Assembly: GCA_038277395.1 (NCBI GenBank)
Contig: CM076191.1
Span: forward strand, 27,662,583-27,726,582
Origin: Dryocosmus kuriphilus
Taxonomy: Eukaryota > Arthropoda > Insecta > Hymenoptera > Cynipidae
DNA length: 64,000 nucleotides
Direction of reading: 5' to 3'
Each line of letters begins with the position of its first letter. The stretch's first letter is position 1. Under the pieces are notes generated by a model, which was not told the origin of the DNA, ran no database searches, and was given only the letters and a program-made list of their open reading frames with translations. The position numbers and the translations under genes were made by a program. Below, piece by piece: positions 24,075 through 35,274 of this stretch.

Positions 24075-24820
24075 CGAGGGGTGTTCAAAAAGTAAGTTTC
24101 CCTGCTCCGGGAAAAAAGCAAAACACAATTTTTAGGTTAAAGTAACATATGTATTTATTGTTTCACTTATAAACTATTTTTCTACATAGCCCCCTTGGAC
24201 CTGAATACATTTTCTATATCTGTTCTCAAGCTTTGACAAACCTTGTTTATAAAAATCCGTGCCCTGTTTTTTAAAGAATAATTTAACAAAGTCTTTCACT
24301 TCATCATTTGAATTGAAGTGATGGCCACCCAAACTTTCCTTTAACTTAGAAAAAAGAAAAAAGTCACTTGGTGCGAGATCTGGAGAGTAGGGTGGGTGAT
24401 CAAAAATTTCCCATTTGAATTTTTCCAGTAAGGTTCGTGTTTTTTTTGCTGAATGAGGCCGCGCATTGTCGTGAAAAAGCAACACTTTTGTCGATAATTT
24501 TCCAGGACGCTTTCGTTTAATGGCACACTCATGCATTTGTCACCATAAATATGCAATAATTCAGTGTGAATTTCGTTGCCATTAAGCCCTTTTGCAGTTA
24601 AAAGGCGAATAACTGCACGCAACTCACAAGTGGACACGTTTTTCACAGGTAGGTCCATGGTTTCCGAGCCGGTACTGATGAAAAAAATTTTTTCGGAAGC
24701 TAAGACCGGTTCCGCTCTTATCGGTATATCCTAAACTAAAACTATGTTCGGTCCCAGCTCGCTAGATGGCGCTTGGGCAAAACGGCAGACTAGGGAAACT
24801 TACTTTTTGAACACCCCTCG
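24075..24820 (-). mobile_element. mariner element, internally deleted
   Basis: Ends CGAGGGGTGTTCAAAAAGTA and its complement, flanked by TA on both sides (24073-24074 and 24821-24822). Length 746 bp against about 1.3 kb for an intact mariner. Confidence 0.93.
24174..24658 (-). pseudogene. mariner transposase remnant
   Basis: The N-terminal helix-turn-helix part starts at 24658 (MDLPVKNVSTCELRAVIRLL). The C-terminal catalytic end (about 24536-24174) contains LLFHDNARPHSA (second Asp) and HPPYSPDLAPSDFFLF (third Asp of DD34D). The middle, including the first catalytic Asp, is deleted and the two parts are in different frames. Inactive. Confidence 0.92.
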
Positions 24821-25191
24821 TAATAGCGATAGTGTACGTGCATTAAGCTGCTATAATACACGTGCGTTGTAAAGTAGCTTAGAATTTATTTTTAAAAAAA
24901 TAATTACTAATATTAACCAGATTATAAAATGTTAATTCTACAGAATCCTTTCATTATGTTCACTTTAGGTTGTTTAAAAAATAACGAATTTATTACTTTT
25001 TATCCCCCTCATTTTGTGTTATTTAGTGCACGGAAAAAAATGTATAGCTGAACTAACGATACTTATCCTTGGTTTGGTCACAAGTATCGCTGGAAATGAA
25101 CCAACGATATTGGTAAAATCTTAAAAATAGGGATTTTCATTATACTTTATATTGACTATAATTATCAATAATTAATCAGATTTTTAAATAC

Positions 25192-26105
25192 TTAAAATAA
25201 GGATATTATATAGCTGAAATAAAAACGTTGGAAGTCTGAATATATTTCTATTTCTTTATCAGTGGGTTCATCAATCAGTAGATCAGTAGTGTGGACTTCA
25301 CCGAGATCATCTTCAACGGGGACTTCGTGTACGTTCAATACCTTATCGAAATTGTTTCTACATAAATTTAATCTCTCCGTCGCATCAGCTACTAGATTGC
25401 CATTTTCATCCCTCATTACTTCCGTTCTACTTTGAAAGCCTTTCCTTATAAAATTGATTCCCCTGTACATCTCGCGCGGGTTACTTTGTTTATTATGCGT
25501 TTCTATTGCTAGTATTTTATTCTTTTCCCACTCCCTTTTCTTGGATCTGTAAAGCCTATTTGTACTTTTACTAATCTCAAGATACTTCTTATGTGTTTGA
25601 TCGCACTTATTTTGTAAACTAATTAGTTTGGCCTTTCTTCGCTTTTCAAACCAGCGTTTGCACACTTTTTGTCGAACCACGGTTTGCTTTTGGTTACTTT
25701 CTTTAAACCTATAGTATATTTCGCGGCTGTCTTTATCGCCTTTTTCATATTGCCCCACAGGATTTCCGGGCGCTCTTCATAATTATCGCTATCGTATCTC
25801 TATTTTTGAAGAGCGTCCAAACTATTAGAAATCTCTGCTTGATAATTCAAAGTTTCTGTTGGTGTTTTAAACTTATCTATATTGAAACGGACTGCTGGCT
25901 CTGGGCGGCTAGTTTTCTTACTTAACTCTAGTCTAGATCTTAGTTTCACTATCATTAGAAATTGGTCTGAATTTAAATCCGCTCCTCTTTACGATCTTAC
26001 ATCAAAAATGTTTGTATGATGTATTCTGTCAATTAAAACGTGATCAATCTGATTGTGAGTGATACCATCTAGTGATGTCCAGGTGGCCTTATGTATATTT
26101 TTATA
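25192..26105 (-). pseudogene. Non-LTR retrotransposon fragment: C-terminal endonuclease and linker before RT
   Basis: The upper part (26105-25800) encodes the end of an exonuclease-endonuclease-phosphatase domain: KATWTS, THNQIDHVLID and RGADLNSDQFL, with one stop (near 25995). The lower part (25758-25192) is the basic linker with RRKAKLISLQNKCDQTHKKY and LIDEPTDKEIE, just upstream of where an RT domain would begin. The RT itself is absent, so the element is truncated near 25230. It continues the frame found at 27475-27535 and 34072-34617, showing one retrotransposon cut by later insertions. RTE-like or CR1-like affiliation is not resolved. Confidence 0.8.
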
Positions 26106-26399
26106 CGCTTTTATTTAACTCCACCTTGGTGTCTGTGGGGCGGGATGGTGCAAATTTTCACTTCGTTTTTACGCCTACTTATTTAATGATTTGAAAATTG
26201 AACTTTTGCATGAATATTACGTTGACCTGACATTTTCATTTTACTACACTGCTGTAACATGCAAATAAAAATATTTTTATATACAATTTGTCAATTGAAT
26301 AAATCACAGATTTCAAACAGTAGTTCACAGCTGGTCGCTAGGTGGCACCACGTATCAGTTCAGAGTCACGAACGAATAGTAAGGAGATCGAACTCGCTG

Positions 26400-26783
26400 T
26401 TAAGAAATGTCAACAAAAACTGCACCTAAAGTACAGTCTTGAACTTCTTTTCATGTATATAATACAAAAAGGTGTATTTTAAAATTATGTAATAAATAAA
26501 CAACAAATATTTATGAAATAAAAATCATTTATTATTTATGTATACTACATTGTTATAGATTGTTCGCGCATGCACGGTACAGATCTCTCTGTCTTCTTCT
26601 CTCGAGAAATTGTGCGAGTGAGAGGTCTGAGCTCTGAGCCACATAACCTCACTTTCAAAAACGGTTCAGAGCTCGGATCTCTCACTCGCAGAATTGCACA
26701 AGAGAAAAGAAGACGGAGAGATCTGTACCGCGTATGCGCGAATAACCTATCATTCCAAGACTGTACTTTAGGTGCAGTTTTTA
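26400..26783. repeat. Palindromic MITE-like repeat
   Basis: Outer arms AACTGCACCTAAAGTACAG / CTGTACTTTAGGTGCAGTT. An inner palindrome at 26560-26745 carries GTACAGATCTCTC and its complement and TTCGCGCATGC-like ends. Confidence 0.8.
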
Positions 26784-26970
26784 TTGAAACTTCTGAACAC
26801 TTCCCAATGCATTGTTTATGTATATTGCATTGTTTTATTCATGAGAAAAAATGCATCCAAATCCATCATACTATGTTTCTTCGTAGCAACAGGACCAAGT
26901 ACTTCAACTATTTCATGATTTCCAATGATGTTAGTCTGTAATTAGGTACCAGTACAAAGCCTAAAAAGAT

Positions 26971-27474
26971 TAAAATAAATAAAATAAAAAAACAATTTAA
27001 AAATACGCTTTTATTTAATGGCAATCTATAAAGTTAAAAATTTTCAATAAAAAAATTATATCTGGACTAAAAAGAAAAAAATAATTTATTTAACAACAGA
27101 CAACACAATAAGTCACTGATTATCCTAGTAGAATTTAAATAAAATTTTATATCACGAATAATAAAAGCGTGGGGCGTATAATTTATGAATGATGCGTGCA
27201 TACATACATTTATATTCATTCAACTGTTATAATACTGAATAGGTGTGTGACAGCTTCAACACCTCATACGCCCCGCGCTTTTATTATTCGTGCTATAAAA
27301 TTTTATTTAAATTCTACTAGGATAATCAGTGACTTATTGTGTTGTCTATTGTTAAATGAATTATTTTTTTCTTTTTAGTACAGATATAATTTTTTTATTG
27401 AACATTTTTAATTTTATAGATTATCAGTTAAATAAAAGCGTATTTTTAAATTATTTTTTTATTTTATTTTTATG
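26971..27474. repeat. Foldback element, ~210-bp arms
   Basis: The arms 26971-27180 and 27265-27474 are near-perfect inverted copies (coordinates sum to about 54445), including AATCAGTGACTTATTGTGTT and AATAATAAAAGCG. The 85-bp loop is unique. Confidence 0.9.
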
Positions 27475-27535
27475 CTTGAAATATGTGCTTTTGACAACGA
27501 GGTTCTTTGAAGCTGCAAAGTTTATTACTCTAGTA
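27475..27535 (-). pseudogene. Non-LTR retrotransposon fragment: short endonuclease segment
   Basis: On the minus strand this reads TRVINFAASKNLVVKSTYF, the continuation of DNGTRV at 34080. It lies between two insertions. The TACTCTAGT on its right side is the target duplication of the element at 27536-34071. Confidence 0.75.
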
Positions 27536-27680
27536 GGTACGTCTATCAAGTTAGCGGGACAACTATTCGGAAATTAATTTTTGGCTGGACCAAAAATTGC
27601 CGTTTTCATGCCGTGGAATTCCCAGAATTTGCCGTTAATTATTTTTTAAAAAAATTGCATGGTCCGCTAACTTGAGTCTC

Positions 27681-28010
27681 AAGTTAGCGAGACACCCCCT
27701 GGAAAATAGCTTCCCTTCGTACGACAATTACCTTTCAATACGTAGATAATTGCCGCTTTATTTGCCGATCAAGAAAATATCATTCCCGAAGTCGGGGCAT
27801 CATGGTATTTGGGGCAAAACGGGAAAAACGCATTTTTGCATCTCAAGTTAGCGAGATACCCCCTGGAAAATTGCTTCCCTTCGTACGACAATTACTTTTC
27901 AATACGTAGATAATTGCCGCTTTATTTGCCGCTCAAGAAAATATCATTCTCGTGGTCGGGTTATAATGGTGTCTGGGGTAAAATGGGAAACATGACATTT
28001 TCCATCTCCA
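27681..28010 (+). repeat. ~165-bp tandem units in left TIR
   Basis: Two copies of a unit holding CTCAAGTTAGCGAGA, TTCCCTTCGTACGACAATTA and AATTGCCGCTTTATTTGCCG. The same units occur in inverse orientation, about three times, in the right arm (33480-33900). Copy number differs between arms. Confidence 0.85.
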
Positions 28011-28250
28011 GTTAGCGAAACATTTTCTAATGTCGGCAACGTTCACGGCTCCACGTACCGCTGATGCAGCTTATACTGGGCAAAACTTACGCTTGGGCGC
28101 AACATCTCTTTGTACGGCAATAGGAGCGGTAATATTATCTATGCATTCAAAATTAATTGCCGTACAAATAGTGACATTTTTTTTAGGGATATCTCGTTGA
28201 TTCGGTACAAAAAAAATGTATGAATAATTCAGTTTATTAAACTACGCTGA

Positions 28251-28320
28251 TGAAGTTAAAACTCTCTACGAGTAATCAAAATATGTATTTTGATTACCCG
28301 TGGAGAGTTTTAACTTCATA
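28251..28320. repeat. Strong hairpin, ~32-bp arms
   Basis: GAAGTTAAAACTCTCTACG and its near-complement, meeting at AAAATATGTATTTT. One or two mismatches. Confidence 0.85.
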
Positions 28321-28764
28321 TCCACCAATGTATAATAAATTGAGAGCACACATAATGAAGTTCAATAAATGTACTTGCAACACACACCTCTGACGTTTGT
28401 AGTTATTAATTTTTTTTAATCCGAAAATATAACGATAAAATGTGCTTAATACAGGTTTACTATTAATTATCGTGGTATAGTTTGAAGTGAAATTATAATC
28501 AATTTTTATTTCAAGCTTTTAAGCACCCAAGTTTTAATTTTAAATTGTTTAATTTGTTGTTAGCTCTGTAATTAATATTGAAAACGATCGCCTGCCAGCG
28601 CCAGAAGCTTGAAAACTGAATTATCAAACTGAATTCCCGATCGAAACTCGCCTCTTCTTGGTTTTTGTTATTTTATCAACCATTATTTTTTTCTGCCAAC
28701 CCCAATAAATGCAATTATTTTTTCTTATACTACCTGACACGAGCGTCTAATTGCAATAACACTC

Positions 28765-29073
28765 AGGCCCGCCCGATCCCGGAAAAATTGAGGTTTCACC
28801 CAATTTACTAGGAAAAAATCGAATCGACATTCATTCCGTTGCATCTTTCGGTTGGGGAATCTTCTGATAACTTGAGTTTCCAGGAACTGTCGTGAGTGGG
28901 TCATTATTTTTATTGTTAATTATAGCATTAACAATAATTTAAAACAATTTTGAGCAATACATAAAGTGGCATAAACTTTTTCGGTCTTCTCAAGGTAGCA
29001 AAATATATTCGCACACTTGACTTTTTGCCGGAAAAAGGGGGGAAATCACGGCATTTCCGGACTCGGGCGGGCT
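28765..29073. mobile_element. Small TIR element (MITE)
   Basis: Ends CAGGCCCGCCCGATCCCGG and CCGGACTCGGGCGGGCTTG are inverted repeats about 300 bp apart. No clear target duplication. Confidence 0.6.
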
Positions 29074-30189
29074 TGAAAACTACTCGAGCTTGTTGCTAAT
29101 ATCAATCTACTATTCCGAGAAAAATAACTGCGTTGACTGAAATTGGCAGGGAAAAATGGGAGCGCTTAAAGTATCATTTATAACACACTAAAACCACTCT
29201 GGAAGATAAGAAGAGTGACAAAGTGACTTTACAAAAATTTGTCAAAGATTGAACAAAAATTTTTCACTTGGGGATGGGAACTGACTAGAGAACGTCCATA
29301 AATGTAGCACTACTGTGCTGCTTTTTTTAAAGATGCATATTATGACATGATTAAAAATTCTGTCACCCTTTAGTCATACAGAAGAAACTCGTGGAGCGAC
29401 ATCTCGGAAAAAAATATCCAAACACATCTTGTTGTTTTTTCAATCAAAACGTATTTATATTTTTATTCATTTTAGACTGAGAAATAATTTACATTAAATC
29501 GTATTCCTCTATTCAATCTTACATCTCGGGTTTTTTTTTTTATCGTTATCTGAATTAAATGAAAGAATTTGGTATTTGTACTGACTTAATTGTAACCTTA
29601 TTTATAATGAGTTTTTTACGTAAATAAATTAAGTATTTATTTGAATCTTCACATATTTTTACAGAATTATAAAACCTTGGCTAAAAATACTTTATAAGTC
29701 GTTGCTTTTGACAACTTTATTTTGTCAAAATGATTAAAAAAGTTGCATACGCGTAAATAATTTTATCATACTTCATGTAAACAAAAATGCAGCACCAGAA
29801 CACATGTGTTAATACGTATAAGTTTTGGTTGGTACTTAATTAGTATAAAATTTAATTTTATGAGACTTTCCAAATATATCAAACACTACTTCGGTTTAGT
29901 CATGAGTTCGTAATAATTAGAACAAGAATAATGTTGAATATACATGTTTTTTTTACAATTATCAACTAATAGTAAAATATTTGCGTATAATGATATTAGT
30001 AACCGCTGTTTACCAATATATTTGAAGCTTGTATTTTAAGTGTTATGTGCTGAGGGTGCGAGCTCAACCAGTTCAACTAAAAAACACTTGTATTTTAAAT
30101 TATTTTCGTACTTCTGTATTATTCATTCAGTCATAAATATCTGAATACTAATTGCAAATATTTTTCTACGCAAATTTATAAAGAAAAAA
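29074..30189. other. Interior of TIR element, no supported gene
   Basis: AT-rich, with no ORF above background. Confidence 0.4.
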
Positions 30190-30643
30190 TCTGCCCGCTT
30201 CGCGGGCACATTCTCATCGCACGCTTCGCGCGAAGTGTGAGCGCGCCTAGGGCGCGCGTCTGTTGGTACTCGCGCTTCGCGCTCGGTACGTTATTTACGG
30301 CACTCGCGCTTCGCGCTCGATAAATTATTCACCTCGCGCTACGCGCTCGGTGTTTATGGATCCTATAAACCTTTACATTAAAAATTCCAAAAGGAACTAT
30401 TTTACTTAAGGCTCTATCGCCCTTAAGGAATACATTCTCATCATGACACTCGCGCTTCGCGCTCGATAATTACATTTTTTTAAAACACATTGTACACTGG
30501 TAAAGTTTTTTTGTGATTTTCCAAATTTTCACAATACAGGATTTCGATTCTTAAAAGTAAAACGATGAGTCTTATAAATAAATTGTGTAGCTCTTTCCAA
30601 GGTGAACAATTTTGCTTATTAATATTTTCTCATATCTTGCATA

Positions 30644-32206
30644 CACTGTTAAAAATTTTTGTCTGAAAGTTAATGCATTTATGTGTGAAGCAATTATCAT
30701 ATACAAGTATCTTAAATCTACAACACGTTTGTGTGAAAATTCAAAAACACTTTTGTTTATGAAATTTCAAATACATTTGTTTGAAATTTCATACATTTTT
30801 ATATTAAATCTCACTAAATTTTTTGAAAATTCGAATATTTTTATGTATGAATTTTCAAACACATTTATTTGAAATTTCATACATTTTTATATTAAATCTC
30901 ACTAACTTATGTGAAAATTCCAACACTTTTGTGTATGCAGTTTCAAACGCATTTGCTTGAAATTTTATACATTTTATATTAAATTATAGCGAAGTGCTAT
31001 ATTTATATTTAAGCTAGGCGCAGGCGCACCACGTCTCGATGAGACGCATATAGCGGTGCACTGCAGCCTATCAAAACGCCTGATAGTTTCATCCCGGGTC
31101 CGCCACTGGACTCATCAGTGTGGTAATGTGGACGGACCCTACCTCAGACGCCCTGAGGAGTATGGGAACTGACCACCAATAAGTACAATCCGAGACCCCC
31201 GCGTACTTGCGGGAAAGACTTGACCGACTCGCGGTAGCCACCTACCGGTAGTAGTTCCCATGTAGGCAGAGCCTACAAAATCTCACTAACTTATTTGAAA
31301 ATTCAAACACAATTGTGTATGAATTTTCAAACATATTTGCTTGAAATTTCATACATTTTTATATTAAATATGACTAATTTATATGAAAATTGAAACACTT
31401 GTATTAAGAAAACATACTTTGTTTAAATAATTTAAAATTAATTAACTAAGACTATAAAATAATACATCAGGCCAATAGCATTAATTTTATGAAAAAAATA
31501 ATTGTTTGAACAAAATTAAGCTTGTTTAAATTATTGAAAATTATTTAACCAATGTCGGTAAATATTCCACAAGACCAATAGTAATAATTTTGAGTAAAAA
31601 AAGCGAATTTTCAAAAAAAAGTTCCATATATATTTGAAATATTAAAGTTGTATTGATGATAATTTATTATAATCATTAATTTCGTGCATATTGAATTTAA
31701 ATATATTTTATAAAGATTCGTATTAAATATCAAATTATTTATTGGATTTTTCTACCAGATGTTTATTGAGCTTATTTAAAGAATACTTACATTGAATTTC
31801 AAAATAGTCTAATGTATTTTTCAGACAATATCAAGTGCATTTTTCAAATAAATGTGTATAAAATTTCACCATATTTTGTTTTTAAATGTCATACACAAGT
31901 AATTAAATAAAAAATAAGGTAAAAATCTATTAAACTTCAATTAAGCCTGTTGAAAATTTTAAAAACTTTTATAGGAATTCGGCTTAAGGTATATATGTAT
32001 GAAATTTCAATCATATTTGCTGTAGTTTTCAAACAGTCCTTCGTGAATTTCATGTAGGTACTTTTGCATGAAATTTATTTCATACATAAACGGTTTGAAA
32101 CTTTAAATCACAAATGCATTAATTTTATTTCAGACACGGAAGTTTTGAAATTTCAAACACTTTTGTGTATGAAAGTGCTTGAAATTTCAAAACATTTTTA
32201 ACAGTG
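30644..32206. mobile_element. Tc1/mariner-type non-autonomous element nested in R1
   Basis: Ends CACTGTTAAAAA / TTTTTAACAGTG with TA duplicated on both sides (30642-30643, 32207-32208). Comparison with R1 copy 3 at 43090-43120 shows the uninterrupted R1 sequence. The 1563-bp interior is mostly degenerate ~85-bp units of the type GTGAAAATTCAAACAC ... TTGAAATTTCATACATTTTT. Confidence 0.88.
30985..31277. other. GC-rich ~290-bp insertion of unknown class
   Basis: It interrupts the repeat TATTAAATCTCACTAA, with AAAT possibly duplicated. It is GC-rich with possible hairpins (GAGACGCATATAGCG..., CCACCTACCGGTAG). There is no poly-A, no A/B boxes I can support, and no ORF. Confidence 0.5.
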
Positions 32207-33128
32207 TAGTTTTGCTGAAAAGTGGTTTTCTTTATAGTTCATAACATATTTCACGAATAACTAAAAAAATACGCGTCTGCTCAAAAAAATGATAGAGAGC
32301 AAATTTGTAGATCTTTTTAAGGCGAATAACTTTGTTTATTATCATTTTTCCGTATCTTGCATAGTTTGGCGGAAAATTTGAAATTTTTTATTTTTAATAA
32401 CGTTTTACCGATTAAAACAAAAACCGTGCATTTTATCAAAAAATGGTTAAAACAAAATTTGTAGATATTTTTGAGTTGAACAACTTTGTTCTTTACCAAT
32501 TTTTTGTATCTTGAATATTTTGGCGGGAAACCAGAGTTTTTAAATTTTAATAGCGTTTTCTTGATTAAAACAAAAACTGTTCAATTTATCAAAAAACGGT
32601 TAAGACAAAATTTGTAGATAATTTTAAGATGAACAATTTTACTTTCTTCCATTTTTTTTGTATCTCTCATAGTTTAGCCGGAAAATGGATTTTTTGATTT
32701 TGTGGAAACAGTTTTTGATGGATAAAACCATAACCGTTGGTCAAAAACCGCTGGTTAACGAACTCGTCCTTTCTTTTTACCCCTTAAAGAAGTGTACCAA
32801 AGCGCATTCCAATCCGATTAGTCCTTCGAAAGTTATCGCGGTCACAGACGACGACGACAACGACAACGACAACGACGACGACAACGACGACAACGACGAC
32901 AACAGACAGACCGACACGGTCGTAAAAACCGTTTTTTCTGACTCAGGGGGTCTCAAAACGTGGAGATTTCATGAAATCCGCAAAAGTCAAATTTTACATA
33001 AATCTAATACCTTCGGTGATGAGAATGTAAAAAGAAAAACAACGATTAGGCGTCAAGGCTTTTTAGAACTTTAAGATAATTAAACTAATCTGTATGTTTA
33101 TACACATACTTCACGTGGCAGAATATGT

Positions 33129-33420
33129 TTAATGCTGTTTTTTTATGTAGAATACAATTTTTCGCTCTGCTACGAAGGTTTGTTTTAACAGTCTAGGTTT
33201 ATCTCTCTGATCATCGTATTCGATCCAACTATTAGCGCGATAACAAATTGCAGTATAGTGAGACACTTCATTGGTATCCTTTAGAATATCGTTTCCATAA
33301 AAGTTAATGAAGCCAATCAAAAGGTAATTATCGCCATTGATTTTAAAATTTTTAGGTATGGATGCCAATTTTATTTTCATTTTTGTAATATCCATGCTGT
33401 AAAGCTGTATACTGATTAAT
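33129..33420 (-). pseudogene. USP-like (peptidase C19) C-terminal exon
   Basis: An ORF of 88 codons from Met 33395, open from an acceptor-like ACAG just upstream (near 33412). It shows YLLIGFINFYG, then SHYTAICYRANSWIEYDD and finally IVFYIKK. This is the arrangement of the ubiquitin-specific protease C-terminus: a hydrophobic strand, a His box (H in SHYTA), an acidic catalytic position (YDD) and a final aromatic strand. The Cys box is not in the window frame, so only the last exon is seen. It lies between R1 and the right arm of the 27536-34071 element, so it may be a captured or element-encoded protease. Catalysis cannot be claimed. Confidence 0.55.
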
Positions 33421-33479
33421 GGTTCTGAAAAAATAAAAATTAGATTCAGTAATAATATCTCTTTGTCATTCCAAAAACT

Positions 33480-34071
33480 ACGAGAATGATATTTTCTTGA
33501 GCGGCAAATAAAGCGGCAATTATCTACGTATTGAAAGTAATTGTCGTACGAAGGGAAGCTTTTTTATAGGGGGTGTCTCGCTAACTTGAGATGCAAATAT
33601 GCGTTTTTCCCTTTTTGCCCGAAATACCATGATGCCCCGACCTCGGGAATGATATTTTCTTGAGCGGCAAATAAAGCGGCAATTATCTACGTATGGAAAA
33701 GTGATTGTCGTACGAAGGGAAGCTTTTTTACAGGGGGTGTCTCGCTAACTTGAGATGCAAATATGCGTTTTTTCCGTTTTGCCCCAAATACCGTGATGCC
33801 CCGACCTCGTGAATGATATTTTCTTGAGCGGCAAATAAAGCGGCAATTATCTACATATTGAAAAGTAATTGTCTTACGAAGGGAAGCTATTTTCCAGGGG
33901 GTGTCTCGCTATCTTGAGACTCAAGTTAGCGGACCATGCAATTTTTAAAAAAAAAATAATTAACGGCAAATTCTGGGAATTCCGCGGCATGAAAACGGCA
34001 ATTAAACGGCAATTTTTGGTGCAGTCAAAAATTATTTTCCGAATAGTTGTCCCGCTAACTTGATAGACGTT
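33480..34071 (-). repeat. Right TIR of the 6.5-kb element
   Basis: Inverse of 27536-28010, with an additional internal ~165-bp unit. Ends in CCCGCTAACTTGATAGACG. Confidence 0.85.
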
Positions 34072-34617
34072 ACTCTAGTCCCATTATCATTACTGACATC
34101 ATGCAAGCTTTCTGACTCTATTGTAGGCATATGCATCGCTTCTTTTCCAATTCTCGCGTTGAAATCTCCCAATACTATTTTTGCGTCAAACGTCGAGAAT
34201 TTCTCAAAAAATTGTTCTATTGTTTCGTAAAAACAGTCTTAAGTATTTTCGTCTTTGTCCTCGGTAGGGCAGTGCACGTTTATTACAACTGTTTCAGAAA
34301 TTACTCTTTAGTACAATATATTATTACCGGTCGTTAATGAATTGCATACGATAAGAGCTTGCGAAATTTGTTTATTAATAAGAAACCGGCCCCCAGTGCA
34401 CGCCCTTTAGCTCCCCATAGTGAAAAGTGTATTTATCCTTAGAAATTGATGCCTACTCGCCCCGCCAGAAGGTTTCTTGAAGTGCTATTGTGTCAATATT
34501 GTATCTCTTTGCTTCCTCAATGAGTTCGCTAAATCCGCCAGTGTTTAGACTACGAGTGTTCAGGGTTCCTGCCTTTAGATATTTTATTGTACTTGTTTGT
34601 TTTTGGAAGTTAGCCAT
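34072..34617 (-). pseudogene. Non-LTR retrotransposon endonuclease domain (N-terminal part)
   Basis: The Met at 34617 begins MANFQKQTSTIKYLKAGTLN, followed by TRSLNTGGFSELIEEAKRYN and IDTIALQETFW, the first endonuclease motifs (N and E of the APE-type fold). Further on, NVHCPTEDKDE and IVLGDFNARIGKE carry the DFN motif. Frames shift and stops occur between 34440 and 34240. Apurinic-like endonuclease nicks target DNA for priming in such elements. The segment ends at the insertion of the 27536-34071 element and continues at 27535. Confidence 0.85.
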
Positions 34618-34977
34618 GATAGTGTTAAGAAAATCTGCACGTTAGAGATCCCCCAAACTTCCCTAGGTCTATGTATGGAAGCTTTCCGACTTTAACAAGG
34701 ACCGTGTCAACTTGTGGTCAGACACATTACGGCTCCTGTCCCCACTGCAAGGCAGTGCGCCACGCTGGCATCAATACCACGTTGACCCCATACAGGCGAA
34801 TCATTCCTCACATCCCTTCGCGAGCAGTGTCATCGTTGTGGTATCCAATGAGGCAGCAGGAGTTTTCCCTTACAAGATTTTTGGTTTTGGTTCGGGTAGT
34901 GTTTCTAGGTGAATACATGCTGCGCCTCGGCTTGATAGAACCCACCTATTGCGTATGGACGCGAAAGGGTGAGTTCT
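34618..34977 (-). mobile_element. Retrotransposon 5' untranslated region, inner part
   Basis: GC-richer sequence immediately upstream of the endonuclease Met, ending at the TIR transposon at 34978. A similarly composed block at 53771-54000 is its probable continuation across that insertion. Confidence 0.5.
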
Positions 34978-35274
34978 CCTGAACTGAACTCAACCCAAAG
35001 GTTTTGTCACGACAAAAATTCCAACGGGGCTTGATTTCTACACGTTTACTGAACTTTTCCTGCGGAACGAAAATCAGATACAGGCGCGCACACGCCTGCA
35101 CGTAAAAAACACGCACACACGCACATTAAACCAATAAATGAACAATATTATAACTGTTTTCAAATTTTTTATTAAAAAAAAACATAAATAGTATAATATT
35201 TCAAACAAAAAAGATAACAAATTTAATATTTCATAATAAGCTCAGTTTGAAGTTCAGTTTTCCTTTCACAGTCA

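Larger units (their letters stand above)
26106..27474. mobile_element. Composite foldback insertion in the retrotransposon
   Basis: It separates retrotransposon frame FKHKN (27475 side) from KNIHKATW (26105 side). The words ACGCTTTTATTTAA (26107) and TTAAATAAAAGCGT (near 27440) bound the block. It holds two palindromes (26400-26783 and 26971-27474). Confidence 0.65.
30190..33033 (+). repeat. R1 repeat, copy 2
   Basis: Starts TCTGCCCGCTTCGCGGGC after an A-run and ends GATGAGAATGTAAAAA. The head (30190-30460) is built of hairpin words CGCTTCGCGC and GCGCGCCTAGGGCGCGCG. The body has units of about 153 bp, with TTTGTAGAT boxes near 32304, 32457 and 32610. The tail at 32690-33033 contains an ACGACAACG microsatellite. 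Without the MITE at 30644-32206 it is about 1.28 kb, close to copy 3. Confidence 0.8.
27536..34071. mobile_element. 6.5-kb TIR element with ~9-10 bp target duplication (MULE-like?)
   Basis: The left arm begins near GTCTATCAAGTTAGCGGGAC and the right arm ends with its complement. Both arms (about 27536-28010 and 33480-34071) are mirrored, including the words AATTGCATGGTCCGCTAACT and GGGGGTGTCTCGCTAACTTG. TTACTCTAGT flanks both sides, and the interrupted retrotransposon frame is restored across it. A 9-10 bp duplication with long TIRs suggests a Mutator-like element, but no MULE transposase is visible. The interior carries R1 copy 2 and a USP-like exon. Confidence 0.8.

Noticed and set aside
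30190..30460. Bacterial contamination suggested by GC-rich palindromic words
   Set aside because: The same block recurs in three R1 copies embedded in insect repeat sequence, with an empty site available for one of them.
34671..34982. Plus-strand ORFs near the retrotransposon start
   Set aside because: GC-rich 5' untranslated sequence of the minus-strand retrotransposon; no protein motif.
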